From Anaeromassilibacillus sp001305115 (GTDB taxonomy: Bacteria; Bacillota; Clostridia; Oscillospirales; Acutalibacteraceae), in NCBI GenBank assembly GCA_042854365.1, contig AP031437.1:124001-188000 (forward strand): a stretch of DNA of 64,000 bases, written 5' to 3'. Of the stretch, positions 9,563 to 21,200 are shown piece after piece; within the stretch, counting starts at the first letter, position 1; each line of letters opens with the position of its first letter. Under the pieces are notes generated by a model. It saw only the letters and a list, made by a program, of their open reading frames with translations. It made no database searches and was not told where the DNA came from. A program made the position numbers and the translations under genes.

Positions 9563-10734
9563 TTAAGCGGAGTGGCGCAGCGTGAGCGGCGCCACTCCAG
9601 CTTTTAACTGGATACGGTCGTGGTTGTAAAAATAAATGTAGCTGTCAATGCCTTCCCTGGCCTCGGCAAATGTCGTTGGCTTGAGGCGGGAGATGCACTC
9701 TGTTTTTAGAATGGAGAAGAAATTTTCTGCCATAGCATTGTCATAACAGTTTCCCCGTCTTGACATGGACGGCGTTATACCATAGGATTGAGTCAGGTGA
9801 AAATACTCTCGGGAAGTGTATTGAAACCCTTGGTCGCTGTGGAGCTATAACGTTGCAGCGACTCTCTTTTTCTCCTTCATCATAGCCAGGTGGATGGTAT
9901 CCAGAACGAGATTCACCGTCTGCTGTGTACCGATCTTATAGGCAACAATGCTGTTATCATACAAATCACGAATCATGGATAGGTACAACACTCCCTCTTT
10001 GGTGTGGATGTAGAAGATATCGGTCACCCATTTGCTGTTGGGCCTGTCTGCTTGAAATGGACAATTCAAAAGATTTTCATATTTGTGCAGTTGTTGGCCC
10101 ACCTGAACCCATTTTCTCCGGCGGCGAATTTCTGCCAAAAGGCCGTATTTCTTCATGATTCGCAGAACTATCTTGGGATTGCGGCGCGTACCTTGTTTCT
10201 CCAGCCACAGCCACATCCGTCGATATCCATATATCTTGAAGCAGCGCCCTCGCTGAACGTGGATAGCTTCCGCCAAATCTGCATCCTTCTCCTTCATCCT
10301 TCTTCTTGCGTTCCAAACGGTGGACAAAGTCATCATATCCACTCCGGGATACCTCAAAAAGCCGGCACATGACAGAGACCAGATAACGCTCTCGGTTCCT
10401 ATAGATCATATGATATTCTACTTTTGGCCTTACTTCCTTTCTGTGAATTGCAGAAAATCCCGCAACCGCTTGTTTCCATGCGAAGCCGTTCCAGTTCGCT
10501 CTTTTCGTTCTGCCGAGGTGGTTGCCCGTCTTTGCGCGGACGCCCCTTTGGACGTGGCGCAATTCCGGATGCCGTACGTTTTACCTCTTTGTTGTATCGA
10601 TGAACCCCGTTCTTAATTTGAACTTTATCAAGGTCGAAATAGTCCGCTATTTCTTGTCTGGATTTCCCTGCTTCGCGCATTGCGTTGATCTCTGCCCCGA
10701 GAATTTTGATGTTTGTCCATTTCTTTTTTGACAT
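9563..10734 (-). pseudogene. Broken IS3-family transposase (orfA and orfB)
   Basis: orfA starts at 10734 behind the right end and shows a helix-turn-helix region (SRQEIADYFDLDK). Its frame breaks near 10480, where the expected residues RLRDFLQFTERK appear in another frame. orfB begins about 10440 (YHMIYRNRERY, VSRSGYDDFVHRL), shifts frame near 10300, continues with YGYRRMW and WVTDIFYI, and is cut by an in-frame TAG at 9845-9847. It then resumes in frame with LHSDQGFQYTSREY and NCYDNAMAENFFSILKTE. The DDE residues are all encoded, but in separate pieces, so at least three lesions make autonomous transposition unlikely. Confidence 0.85.
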
Positions 10735-10741
10735 GATAATA

Positions 10742-10787
10742 CCCCCTGATGTAGTACTTTCATTTTCCTACATCAGGGGGCTTTTTG
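10742..10787 (+). terminator. Terminator-like hairpin in the IS right end
   Basis: CCCCCTGATGTAG and CTACATCAGGGGG form a 13-bp perfect stem with a 13-nt loop, followed by CTTTTTG. It sits upstream of the minus-strand transposase and would block plus-strand read-through into the flank. Confidence 0.65.
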
Positions 10788-10788
10788 T

Positions 10789-11296
10789 CTATTCTCCGTT
10801 TTTACGGGATCTGTTCAGAAACAAGGTAGGAGGCTTTACATTTTATAGTCTCATTATAAAAATCTGTCCATAATACGCGAAATAAGCTAAGTGAATATAT
10901 TTGTAAAAAAAGTATAGTTTAGGCTCGGGAATGGCTTATTGCCAGGTTGATTGGAGTGTCAGGGACGAACTCTGTATAGTTGTGAGAGGCGATCCGTAAA
11001 ATCGGCCCGCAGCCAGAATCCATATCCTTTTACATCCTCTAAAACTCTGTAATCGAACGAAATATCCAGGAGGCGTATTGTAAAATACAAAGCCATATAG
11101 TAATATAAGACTTTAAATCCTACGTATCCAAGAATTTCCGTTAAGGGAGTGAAAAGATGGATATTCCGAGAAATATTACATGGGGCGCGATAGGCAGCCC
11201 TTCATGGTATACATAAGGCAATGCCTTCCGCTGAAGTAGTTAAGAAAACGGATTTGTCGTAGCAAACTAAACTTCAAAGGTTCTGTCAGCTTGTGC
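10789..11296. other. Intergenic stretch without a recognised gene
   Basis: The region is AT-rich. The only small plus-strand frame with a plausible ribosome binding site (AAGGGAGTG before the ATG at 11157) encodes just 19 residues and resembles nothing known. I see no RNA gene. Confidence 0.4.
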
Positions 11297-11503
11297 TTAT
11301 GCTTCGTCAGGATGATAGGAGATAATATCGGCAATATCACATTCTAAAATGGAGCAAAGTGTGTCCAATGTTTTGAGCGTAATATTCCGGCCGTGCTTCA
11401 TCCGATGCAGGGTGTTGGCAGAAAAACCATAGTTGTAAATAAGCTGGTATTCTGTAATGTTTTTGCGAAACAGGGTCTGATAAAAGGGCTTGTAGCTGAT
11501 CAT
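11297..11503 (-). CDS. Small XRE/Cro-type DNA-binding protein
   Basis: This 68-residue protein is essentially one helix-turn-helix domain of the Cro/C1 type (YozG-like). It shows YGFSANTLHRMKHGRNITLKTLD as recognition region and SILECDIADIISY as the family's closing helix. The ATG at 11503 is chosen because AGAGG lies eight bases upstream; the GTG at 11512 overlaps that site. Such proteins act as repressors, often next to mobile or toxin-antitoxin genes. The neighbouring DNA is non-coding, and no partner gene is visible. Target unknown. Confidence 0.8.
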   Translation of the reverse strand: MISYKPFYQTLFRKNITEYQLIYNYGFSANTLHRMKHGRNITLKTLDTLCSILECDIADIISYHPDEA

Positions 11504-11985
11504 AAGATGCACCTCTGCTAGACCCTATCCTACCATACTCAATAGATTGACTATCCCTAATATATTGAGTATAATGAAGATAAATAGAGACTATATATCA
11601 CATAATAAGTCGTTATTTGTCACTGAATGAAAAATTAGAACTATATTTAGATGAATTCCTGTTACAGCTCCTTTGGCCAGACAGTGAAAATAGACGGTTA
11701 GAGGGCATATATGGTGTTGCAGAGCCTCTTTTGCATATTCGCCTCTCAAAATATAAAACGAAAAGGACATGGCGCAGGAGGACGTTTGTCCAAGCAAAAG
11801 TTAAAAATAACGGATGACTTTTCAAACGTGTACGAAAAGAGTTCTCCCATTTTGGACCGAAATTACTTCGTACATCAGCGAAAAACAAACGAAAAGCAGA
11901 CTTGCCCGGTAAAGAAATGTGTTTAGAAAAGGAGGGAGAATAGGCGGCCAAGAGATTCAACAAGAGCGAGCCAGTTAAAAATGGA
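11504..11985. other. Non-coding stretch between two XRE genes
   Basis: Several overlapping frames of 60-115 codons occur on both strands. None has a good ribosome binding site or a recognisable domain, and they mutually overlap. I regard the region as decayed or regulatory sequence. Confidence 0.4.
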
Positions 11986-11987
11986 AT

Positions 11988-12056
11988 AAAGAAAAAGGCT
12001 TTTCACGAGGCCCGTTCTTCACGTTAGTCGAGCGGTCCTGTGAAACAGCCTTTGTT
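11988..12056 (-). terminator. Terminator of the minus-strand XRE gene
   Basis: AAAGGCT plus TTTCAC on one arm pairs with GTGAAA plus AGCCTTT on the other over a long loop. Read on the minus strand the stem runs into CCTTTTTCTTTATT, a normal termination tract downstream of the gene at 12109-12417. Confidence 0.6.
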
Positions 12057-12108
12057 TCTGTGTACAATTTTTGAAATTCTTATAATACCGGGAATTTGTG
12101 CACACCAA

Positions 12109-12417
12109 TCACAGCTCCAACCATTTTGCAAGTTGCAGCAGAATGTGGGCCTGTTCTCCGTCCAGCTTTCGGACGGAGGCAATCAGTTCCCGTTCATATG
12201 CCGAAGGATAAAGAACATCACGGTCATCATTAAAGAATTCCGGCAGAGTGACACCCAACGCGTTGAGTAACCTTTCCAAAATCGCGACCGATGGCTGTGT
12301 GGTCCCCTTTTCAATCGAATGAATGTGGTTTTCCGATACGCCCGTCTCTTTGGATAAGGCATAAACACTTTTGCCTTTGCCTTCACGGATATTTTTAAAG
12401 CTTATGCCTAAATCCAT
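12109..12417 (-). CDS. XRE family transcriptional regulator
   Basis: This 102-residue protein carries an N-terminal HTH_3 domain at ~6-62 (FKNIREGKGKSVYALSKETG, then ENHIHSIEKGTTQPSV and LERLLNALGV). A short helical C-terminal tail (ERELIASVRKLD) is typical of regulators that dimerise through it. The ATG is preceded by GGAGG at six bases. It is divergent from the XRE gene at 12564, with about 145 bp between them. That layout suits mutual or autoregulation (inference). The regulated genes are not evident. Confidence 0.85.
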   Translation of the reverse strand: MDLGISFKNIREGKGKSVYALSKETGVSENHIHSIEKGTTQPSVAILERLLNALGVTLPEFFNDDRDVLYPSAYERELIASVRKLDGEQAHILLQLAKWLEL

Positions 12418-12563
12418 TTTTCGCCTCCGAATACATTGATAATACTATATTATTATAGTATGAAAGAGACCCAAAATTAATACATATAGTGTTCGGTAGA
12501 GTACAACTATATACATGTGCTATTGAAGTGATGATTCTTCACTAAAATGAAGGGGCAGTAATC

Positions 12564-12962
12564 ATGATGAATTTAAACGAAGCGCTACGTATTTTGCGGA
12601 TTCGTGCGGGTTTAACCCAAAAACAATTGGCGGACATGTTGGAACTGGATCGATCCAGTTATACCTATTACGAAACCGGAAAAAGCATGCCGACGGTGCC
12701 GGCATTCAAACGCCTTTCGAATCTATATGGTGTCTCCATGGATACCATGATGGGGGAAAGTGAAGAGCGCCTCTTGCGAGAGATAGAGGCTTCTCACCGG
12801 ATGCGGGTGTTGGCAGAGTCGGGACCACGGGTTCGGCGAATTCTCTTGCAGGCGCACGGCCTAGAGCGGGAAGAATTGCGCGAGTTGGCCCGCGCTGTCC
12901 AGCAACTGTGGGAAAACCATGGACTGGACGGGTGTTGCGCTTTGCCGGGAAAACAGATATAA
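12564..12962 (+). CDS. XRE family transcriptional regulator
   Basis: This 132-residue protein has a helix-turn-helix domain at ~4-60 (LRILRIRAGLTQKQLADMLE, SSYTYYETGKSMPTV, FKRLSNLYGV). A charged, probably coiled C-terminal half (REIEASHRMRVLAE; GLEREELRELARAVQQL) is likely a dimerisation arm. Two consecutive ATG codons follow GAAGGGGC. The gene lies 64 bp upstream of ychF, with no terminator visible between them, so the two could share a transcript. Function beyond DNA binding cannot be inferred. Confidence 0.82.
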   Translation: MMNLNEALRILRIRAGLTQKQLADMLELDRSSYTYYETGKSMPTVPAFKRLSNLYGVSMDTMMGESEERLLREIEASHRMRVLAESGPRVRRILLQAHGLEREELRELARAVQQLWENHGLDGCCALPGKQI

Positions 12963-13026
12963 TAAGTACGCACAAAGGCCGGTTTTGTACCGGAAGTGAT
13001 TTCGAAAAAAGAAGGGGTTCGCATCA

Positions 13027-14121
13027 ATGAAGCTGGGAATCGTAGGCTTGCCGAACGTCGGCAAAAGCACCCTGTTTAATGCTATTACCAATGCAGGCGC
13101 ACAGTCCGCCAATTATCCATTTTGTACCATTGAACCAAACATTGGCGTAGTTGCCGTACCGGATCAGCGGCTGGACAGGCTTGCTGAAATGTATCATCCG
13201 GAAAAATATACTCCCGCTACCATCGAGTTTGTCGATATAGCTGGTCTGGTGCGTGGCGCGAGTAAGGGAGAAGGTTTGGGAAATAAGTTCCTCGCAAATA
13301 TTCGTGAAGTCGATGCGATTGTGCATGTTGTCCGTTGTTTTGTCAACGATGACATCGTACATGTAGAAGGAAGTATCGACCCTAAGCGCGATATTGAGAC
13401 GATCAATTTGGAGCTGATCCTCTCCGATATGGAAGTATTGGATCGACGCATTGAAAAGACGCAGAAGCTGATGAAGGCTGACAAGAAATATCAAGAGGAA
13501 TATGATTTTTTCCAACGCGTCCGTGAAGCGCTCGATGCAGGGAAGTCGGCTCGCAGTGTAGAATGTACTCCGGAAGAGGCAGAGCTTCTCTCGACCGTAT
13601 CCCTTTTGACCAATAAACCGGTCATTTATGCGGCCAATGTGAGTGAAAACGATTTTAAAGGCGGTATTGAGAACAACCCATATTTTAAACAAGTCAAGGA
13701 GATTGCAGACAGCGAGCATGCGGGGGTACTGCCGATTTCCGCGGAAATTGAAGCGGAGATTGCGGGGATGGACCCGGAGGAAAAAGATCTGTTCCTTGCA
13801 GATATGGGCCTAGAGGAATCCGGCCTGGACCGTCTGATCAATGCCTGTTATTCTCTGTTGGGGTTGATTTCCTATCTGACAGCTGGTCAGCCGGAGGTAC
13901 GTGCATGGACCATCAAGAAGGGAACCAAAGCACCGCAGGCAGCTGGCAAGATCCACAGTGATTTTGAACGCGGTTTTATCCGTGCGGAGGTCATTTCCTT
14001 TGATGATCTGATGGCGTGTGGCAGCATGACTGCGGCGAAGGAGAAAGGTTTGGTCCGTTCGGAAGGAAAGGACTATGTGATGAAGGATGGGGACATTGTC
14101 CTGTTCCGCTTCAATGTCTGA
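13027..14121 (+). CDS. ychF: Ribosome-binding ATPase YchF
   Basis: This 364-residue, Obg-related P-loop NTPase prefers ATP and binds ribosomes. It shows the P-loop GLPNVGKS (residues 6-13), the switch II motif DIAG followed by LVRGASKGEGLGN, the altered specificity loop AANVSE in place of NKxD, and a C-terminal TGS domain that ends DGDIVLFRF. Length matches the family (363-366). AAGAAGGGG precedes the ATG. The stop codon overlaps the start of the next gene by eight bases, so translation is probably coupled. Confidence 0.97.
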   Translation: MKLGIVGLPNVGKSTLFNAITNAGAQSANYPFCTIEPNIGVVAVPDQRLDRLAEMYHPEKYTPATIEFVDIAGLVRGASKGEGLGNKFLANIREVDAIVHVVRCFVNDDIVHVEGSIDPKRDIETINLELILSDMEVLDRRIEKTQKLMKADKKYQEEYDFFQRVREALDAGKSARSVECTPEEAELLSTVSLLTNKPVIYAANVSENDFKGGIENNPYFKQVKEIADSEHAGVLPISAEIEAEIAGMDPEEKDLFLADMGLEESGLDRLINACYSLLGLISYLTAGQPEVRAWTIKKGTKAPQAAGKIHSDFERGFIRAEVISFDDLMACGSMTAAKEKGLVRSEGKDYVMKDGDIVLFRFNV

Positions 14122-14731
14122 CCAGAAACCAGCGCGGTTCCGGATTCGTTTGGCCCAAAAAGAGGATGCCGCTGTATTGGCGGCGATCTATGCGCCCTAT
14201 GTGCGAAATACAGCCGTCACATTTGAATATGATCCGCCGGATGCAGCGGAATTTAGACGGCGAATTCAAGCCGTTCAGGGGCAGTTCCCATACCTCGTCT
14301 GCGAAGAAAATGGAATACCAAAGGCGTATGCCTATGCATCCCGGTTTCATGGGCGGGCTGCATTCCAATGGGATGCAGAATTGAGTGTCTATGTAGCGGA
14401 GGGTGCTCAACAGCAGGGAATAGGACGGGCTCTATATGGATGTCTGATGGAATTTTTGCAAGAGCAGGGTTATACGACTCTGTATGCGCTGATTACATCG
14501 CCCAATGATCCAAGCGAGCGGATGCATACCCAGTTGGGTTTTCAAAAAATTGCCGTTTATCCACAGACAGGGTATAAATTGGGGACGTGGCGCGATATGA
14601 CCGTTTGGGAAAAACGGATGAAACCGCTGCCTGAAAACCCCATACCTCCGCGTAAGTTTTCCACACTCCCGATAGACTTTGTGGAAAACGTGCTGCAAAA
14701 AGCGGCTACAGAGCGAAATCTTTTAAGGTAA
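14114..14731 (+). CDS. GNAT acetyltransferase, phosphinothricin-type
   Basis: This 205-residue acetyl-CoA-dependent N-acetyltransferase resembles the phosphinothricin/methionine-sulfoximine group. It has RLAQKEDAAVLAAIYAPYVRNTAVTFEYDPP near the N-terminus, the acetyl-CoA loop QQQGIGRALY, and the pair LITSPNDPSERMHTQLGF before a C-terminal extension. The ATG at 14114 overlaps the ychF stop and is preferred over an internal ychF ATG at 14087. It is followed by a strong terminator, so ychF and this gene end one transcription unit. The natural substrate is unknown. Confidence 0.88.
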   Translation: MSDQKPARFRIRLAQKEDAAVLAAIYAPYVRNTAVTFEYDPPDAAEFRRRIQAVQGQFPYLVCEENGIPKAYAYASRFHGRAAFQWDAELSVYVAEGAQQQGIGRALYGCLMEFLQEQGYTTLYALITSPNDPSERMHTQLGFQKIAVYPQTGYKLGTWRDMTVWEKRMKPLPENPIPPRKFSTLPIDFVENVLQKAATERNLLR

Positions 14732-14787
14732 CTAGAGTATATAGAAAAGTAACAGCCGTAAAATGGTTACATCGAAAAAACAAAAAA

Positions 14788-14832
14788 ATCCCCTACAATG
14801 GACGGTTTTGGTCCATTGTAGGGGATTTTTTG
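14788..14832 (+). terminator. Strong rho-independent terminator
   Basis: CCCCTACAATGGAC pairs perfectly with GTCCATTGTAGGGG around a short loop. An A-tract precedes it and ATTTTTTG follows, so it may act in both directions. It separates the ychF unit from the giant gene at 15242. Confidence 0.92.
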
Positions 14833-15021
14833 CAAGTTCTTGTCCGTAGAACCAATCTTGATCGGTTTATAATGACAGAAACCTGACGGAAAATTCTCTG
14901 AAATTTTTATGCATTGTTTTTTGCTGAAAGAAGGGAAAACGCATCGCAATTCCCTTCTTTTATCAAATAAACAAAAAATCTAAAAATTTTTCAATATTTC
15001 TCTCAATTTTCGGTTGAAATA

Positions 15022-15050
15022 TTGACAATTTGAGAAACCTATGATTTAAT
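15022..15050 (+). promoter_or_regulatory. Sigma-A type promoter of the second giant gene
   Basis: TTGACA at 15022-15027 and TTTAAT at 15045-15050 have a 17-bp spacer, the same hexamers as the promoter at 599-627. It gives a 5' UTR of about 185 nt. The rest of 14833-15241 is AT-rich with no gene. Confidence 0.65.
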
Positions 15051-15241
15051 AGGCTTGAAAAGTTCATTGGAATAATTAGTGAATTGGTATTACTTTACAA
15101 TGGACTCTTTTGCCACTGTAAAGGCTGGGATGCCTTCTGACCAGCAGCAAATGGAAAGGGGGATGAAAAGAAAGAAGGCGACCAAACATAAGACGGAAAA
15201 TACCGTGGGAACAGGAAGATTGCAACTTTAGGAGGAGAAAG

Positions 15242-18200
15242 ATGTTTAAGGTGAAACGGAGGGCCACTGCTCTTTTGTTGGCCGCACTTATGGCGACATC
15301 CGGACCGGGTGTAGTGGGCTTGGCAGCGGATTTTTCTGCCAATGGATCTGCAAAGGATAGCGCCGTTTGGCAAGTAGGAGATACGCAGGTAAAGGGCTTT
15401 CTGCGCGGTGCCCCGGCAGAAGCGAACCTGGAAGAAGAGGGACCGTTGGGTTGGATTCATTTCAGCGATAAGACGCTCGAAAATTGCCCCCAGAAGAGCG
15501 AGGACAATGGAATCACGGACATCGAGCTGTCCGGTACAATGGCACAGATCGCTGGGGACACGGCGACCAATTTCCGTTATGAAGGGGCTCCCGATTCCAA
15601 TACGAAAGGTCAAGTGATCAATGGGGCGGGCGGCAAAGTGACCTTTCACGTTCCAGCGAGTACAGAGCCGCGCTATTTGCGCGTCTACATGGGGTCCTGG
15701 GCATCGGAAATCACCTTGCGTGTAGCTGTCAATGGCGAAGAGCAATACAGCCGCACTTTTGGAAAACGTGAGACAACGTCTGGCGCAGAGTGCTTTTTGT
15801 CCTCCATCATGTACCAAACGGCTTCGGAGGAAGATGTTGTCACAGTGACCGCAGAGGTTACCGCTACATACGATGCAGCCTATAGCAATATGAGCATTCA
15901 GGCGATTGCGCTGACCGACGAGGCGTTCCCGGAGGAAGAATCGCTTGTTTCGGGCGAGGTGCAGGATGCCCCAGAGTCGGCAAACCTCACGAAAGAGGGC
16001 GGTATCGATTGGGTTCAGCTCGACAACACCGATTTCGGTGCGTTCAATCGCAAGGACACGGAAGACCCGGCGATTGGCGGTCCGACGCTGATTGGAAAGC
16101 AGGATTATGTAGCCCAAAATACAAAGACCAATTTTGTATTCTTGGATGGAGTTTCTCCGGTGCAGTCGATTGAGGATAATAACCACAAGGGCTTAGTCTT
16201 TACCGGAGAAGGCAATGGCTTGGAATTTACCCTGCCCGCTAGCAAGGAAGAGCGCTATGTAAACATTTACACCGGCGCCTGGGCAGCCGACATCACAGCC
16301 GAGGTCCTGGTCAACGGGGATACAGCCTACATAGAGACGTTTGGCAGTACGGACACCACATCCGGAACCCCTGCTGTGTACCGGGTGCTCCGCTTGTCCT
16401 ACAGCTGCGTGGATGAAGGGGATGAAGTGTCTGTTAAGCTTCATGTTTCCAAAGCGTACGACAGCCAGTGGGGAAATATGTCCATCTCTGCCATTACATT
16501 GAACGACTCCCAGGTGGTTGATACTGGGGTAGTCGCTGCCGGAAAGGTTTCGAGCGCGCCGGTTGCGGCAGACCTGACAAACGAAGGCAATGTGGACTGG
16601 GCATATTTCAATGATACCGATTTTTCCAGCTATAACCACAAAAATGTTGCTGAATCACAGATCACCGACGTAACACCGGTGGGGACGCAGCAGGGCAGCC
16701 CTGTCATTCAGGATGCAAAAACGTCCTATATCTACAGTGACGGCGTCGATCCAGAGACGGAGACCGATGGCCACAATGGGTTCGTCTTTGTAAAAGAAGG
16801 CAGTGGTGTGACCTTCCGCGTGCCCGGAGGCCCAGAGATGAAGTATCTGAATGTGTATACAGGAGAATGGGCCTCTGACATTACCCTGGAACTCGTTGTG
16901 AACGGAGAGGTTGAATTCAGCGAAACGTATGGAAACAGCGTCACCACCAGCGGAACACCGGCGGTATGCAATGTCGCCCGCCTCCAATACTATACGCCCA
17001 ATGCGGACGATGAGGTAGAGGTGCGCGCGCTCATTTCCCATGGGTACGACCAGAATTGGGGAAATATGAGCATACAGGCCATTACCCTGTCTGACACTGC
17101 TCCGGTCAGCCTGGACGAAAAGATCACAACACCTGAATGGGAAATTGACCATACGGGAGGTCAAATTCAGTCGATGAAGACCATGATCGGCGGCGAAATG
17201 TATACCATTCCGATGCGTACAGACAGCCGAGGGGGCTTTATCTGGAATTACAACGGCCGCCAGATTGCGATGACTTCCGGAGATACGGCGGACGATGGTA
17301 CCATCACGTATACAGGACGGTATCGCAATGCGAATGAAGACCTGACCTTTACCTTGCGGTATGCCGTGGATGAGCAGAAGCAGTTGGTGGTCACAGCATC
17401 GGTCACCAACAACAAGGATACGGAACAGGCGGTGGACAAGTTGTCCTTAAACCTGGGATTCAATACGTATTTGGAGAGCTACCCACAGTACAACGATCAG
17501 CTTTTCCCAACTCTCCTGCGTTGTGAAAAAACCCATCTGTGGGGCTATCTCTCCACACCTTCCGGCCGTCTGATGACCATTGCAACCGATGCCCCCGTTG
17601 CATCCTATACTTTGGACTATGAGTGGGGCGCACACCGCATCTACACAGCCTCTCTCGACGTTTTACAGTCCGGCGAATTGCCGGAGCGTCATCCGCAGGA
17701 TGCAGATCACATTGGTGCAAACGAGACGAAAACCTGGAATATTTACCTCAAGCCGGTCGAGGATTTAAATGCAATTGAAGACGTCAAACCGACGATCTCC
17801 AATTACACAGAGATTCCGACCATCGACGCAGATCGTTATACCATGGCGGAGAATGAAGTTTCTCAAGTGACGGTTTACTCCCAGTCTCCATTGAAGAACG
17901 GTGTGGTTACATTAGTTGACGAGGATGGAACCGAAACGACGCTCGCAGTGACCGACAATGGGGATCATACCTATTCCTGTACCTTTGAGGCGGAAGGCAG
18001 GGAGGAAGGCGTCTATAAGCTTTGGGCAGAAAACGAGGCCGGATATAAGGCGGAGGGCATGTTCACGATACGGATGCCGTGGTCCTGGTACACGAAACAG
18101 GCCCGTAAGGCGGCCGTAGAGGCTCCACAGAAGGCGACCTCCCACACAGAATCCTGGTACGGACTGTATTCTGCCTATATTGCTAAGAGATACTTCCCGG

Positions 18201-21200
18201 ATGAAGAATTGGACATGGCGATCGACGAGAAGTTTGAAGAGATTTATCCGTTGATGTATGATGTCACGACCGACCTGCCGACTTCCTGGCAGAGCCGAAT
18301 CCAGAACCACTCTGGTATGTTAGGCGTATTTGTCGATAAGTATGAGAGTTCTGGGAATATGAGCGATTTGGAGAGCGCTGTCCATCTTGCCGACTTCCTG
18401 CTCACCACCCAAAAGGAGAACGGCGGCTATTACAATGGAAGCACGGATTATACCTCGGTCATTTATCCAGCAAAGTCCATCATGGAACTGATCTATGTAG
18501 AAAAGGATCTGATGAACGATGCGGACTTGACAGAGGAGGAGCGTGCAGTCTGGGCAGAGCGCTATGACCGTCACTTTGCCTCCGTTACCCGCGCTATGGA
18601 CAACCTGGTGCGTCTGGACGGTCACTTTGAAACCGAAGGGCAGCAGACCTTTGAGGACGGCGCCAATTCCTGTTCGGCGACGCAGCTGAGTGAATTTGCC
18701 TTGATGTTCCCCGAGGGCTCTGCAGAGCGCGAGAAATATACCAATGCAGCGCTCAAGATTATGAACTACCATACCTCGCATCAGCAATCCATTGTTCCGG
18801 ATTCGCGTATGAATGGCGGCACCCTGCGCTTCTGGGAAGCACAGTATGACGTCGAAATGCAGTTGACCGGCGATTCTCCCAATATGATGAACTCACCGCA
18901 TGGCTGGTCTGCATGGAACATCTATGCACTGTTTAACCTATATGAACTGACCGGCGACCAGCAGTACCTGGAGCGCGGTATGAACGCCATGGGGTCCTGT
19001 GCACAGCTGATGGGCTTTGACGGCACCCTGCGTTGGGCATTTATCGCAGATCCATACCGCAATACGGGCTTGTGGGTGAAAGATGAAGAGGCGTCGCACG
19101 ACGATGTGATCGTTGGCAAGCATGTCAACACGGTGATCGGCGAAGAATATGTCGATATGATCTCCTACTGGTGGAGAGCGCCGAAGAATACTTGGGTCCC
19201 GGGGTACACCGCTATGGGCGGCGCAGTCACCCAGGGCGCTGCATGTGATAATGATGTACATGAGGTATTCAAAGCATTGGGCGAAGTGGCACTGACAAAG
19301 GCTTATGTATTCCAGAAGGATGACGGGACTTTTGAAACCTACAATTGTTCCATTGAAAATACGGATCGTGGCTTGATCGTTACGCCGAGCGAAGAGGTAG
19401 TCTCCAATGTGAGCGTACAGGTTCAAGAGGATACAGATGTCACAGTGAAATTCTATGACGGTGATCAGTCTGCGACAATCTCAGCGGGTTTGCCGGTTTG
19501 GATTTCTACGGAAGAGAACGTTGCCGATTTTGAAGACGGAGATAAGGATTCCAGCCTGCGCAATTTGACGGTAAGTAAGGGTGAGTTGAGCCCATCCTTC
19601 CAGGCAGATGTACAAGATTATACGGTAGACATCGGCGCCGAAGCCGGCACTGTAGAGATCACTCCGGTAGCGAATAGTGAACATGCCGTTGTCTACGTCA
19701 ACGGAACCCGTGTTCTCCCAGGCGAGAGCTACACGGTCACTATGGACAGCGCAATGCAGGAAAAAACCATTCCAATTGTAGTCAAATCGCAGTATCAAGC
19801 GACAAAGACGACCTACACATTGACGGTTTCGACCATGGGCGACTATGAGAATGTAGCGCGCAAAGCGGTCAATGTGACAGCAACCCGTATCCAAGGCCCG
19901 GCAACGGACCCGATGAGCCTGATCGATGGAGACCACGGCCTGGACGGTTCGACCACCACCCATATTACAGTGGCGCCGGATGGAACCCCCGACAACTTTA
20001 TCACCCTCTCTTGGGCGGAACCACAGAGTTTTGAGAAGATTCTTGTCTGGACCTTCTACGGTGCAAAGCAGGGACCGACCAAGTGGGATTATCAGATTTC
20101 CAAAGATAACGGAAAAACTTGGGAGACGGTCGCAGAGAATGTCACAGCGGAGTGGAAATATAGCGATAAAACACATGAGAGCTACACCGTTGCTTTTGAT
20201 GAACCCCTCACAGGTGTTACCGATCTGCGCATGGTTCTGAAAGAGGGCCTGCATGAGTGGGGAAATACCTGTATTACAGAGATTGAAGCCTTTGGAAAGA
20301 AGGATATTCAACCGGAAGAGCAGAACCTGACGGTGGGATACAACAACAAGGACGTAACGTTGAAGGTGGACGGCGAACCGCAGAAGATCGCAGACCTGAC
20401 GGGCGAGTTTACGCTGGAAGACGTGGCAGAGGGAACGAGCGTAGAATTGACCTTTGAACCGCGTGTTGAAGGCCGGAATTTCCGCTCGGTGGCGGTCAAC
20501 GGCCAGGAGGAACTCATCAGCGGCGATTCGTATACCTACACAGTAGAGATGACGGGCGAAGGCGTCGACTTGGACTTCGTGTTCGAGGTGACGGACAAGC
20601 GGATTCTGGAGCAAACCTATCAGTATGCAAAGCCCTATGTAGACGACGGAACGGTAGACTCCCTGGTTACCGAGGCGAGAGAGGCCTTCCTGGAGGCATA
20701 TAACGCAGCGGAAGCTGTGCTGAACAATACAGCGGCGACGCAGACGGAGATTGACAAGGCTTGGAGCGACCTGCTGAACGTACTGCATTATCTGAACTTC
20801 CAGCCGGGCGATAAGAGCGCCCTGGAAGAGCTGTACAATATCCTGAGCGCCCTTGTGGAGGATGACTTCACAAGCAGCAGCTGGGCCTTGTTTGAAAAAG
20901 CGATGGAGCAGGCAAAAGAAGTGGTCGAAGACCCGGAACCGTTGGAGGGTGACATCACAAGGGCATATGAAGACCTGACAGCTGCGTCCAAGCAACTGAT
21001 TCGCGCATCGGACGTCAGCAATTTGAATACCGCCATTGAAAAGGCGGAGAAAATCAAAACGGATATCGAAGCGGGCAAATACTTGCCGGACGGACAGGAA
21101 GCGTTCCTGGAGGCATTGGAAGCTGCCAAGAAGCTGGACAAGGATTCCCCACAGGCAGAAGTGGACCAGGCCGCGAAGGATCTGTTGCAGGCGATGTCGG

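Larger units (their letters stand above)
9530..10788 (-). mobile_element. Degraded IS3-family (IS150-like) insertion sequence
   Basis: The element is about 1.26 kb. Imperfect terminal inverted repeats read inward as ACAAAAAAGCCCCTTGGTAGG at the left end and ACAAAAAGCCCCCTGATGTAGG at the right end. It encodes a two-frame IS3-type transposase on the minus strand. Clear target duplications are not visible. It abuts the repeat arrays and has no passenger genes. Confidence 0.8.
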
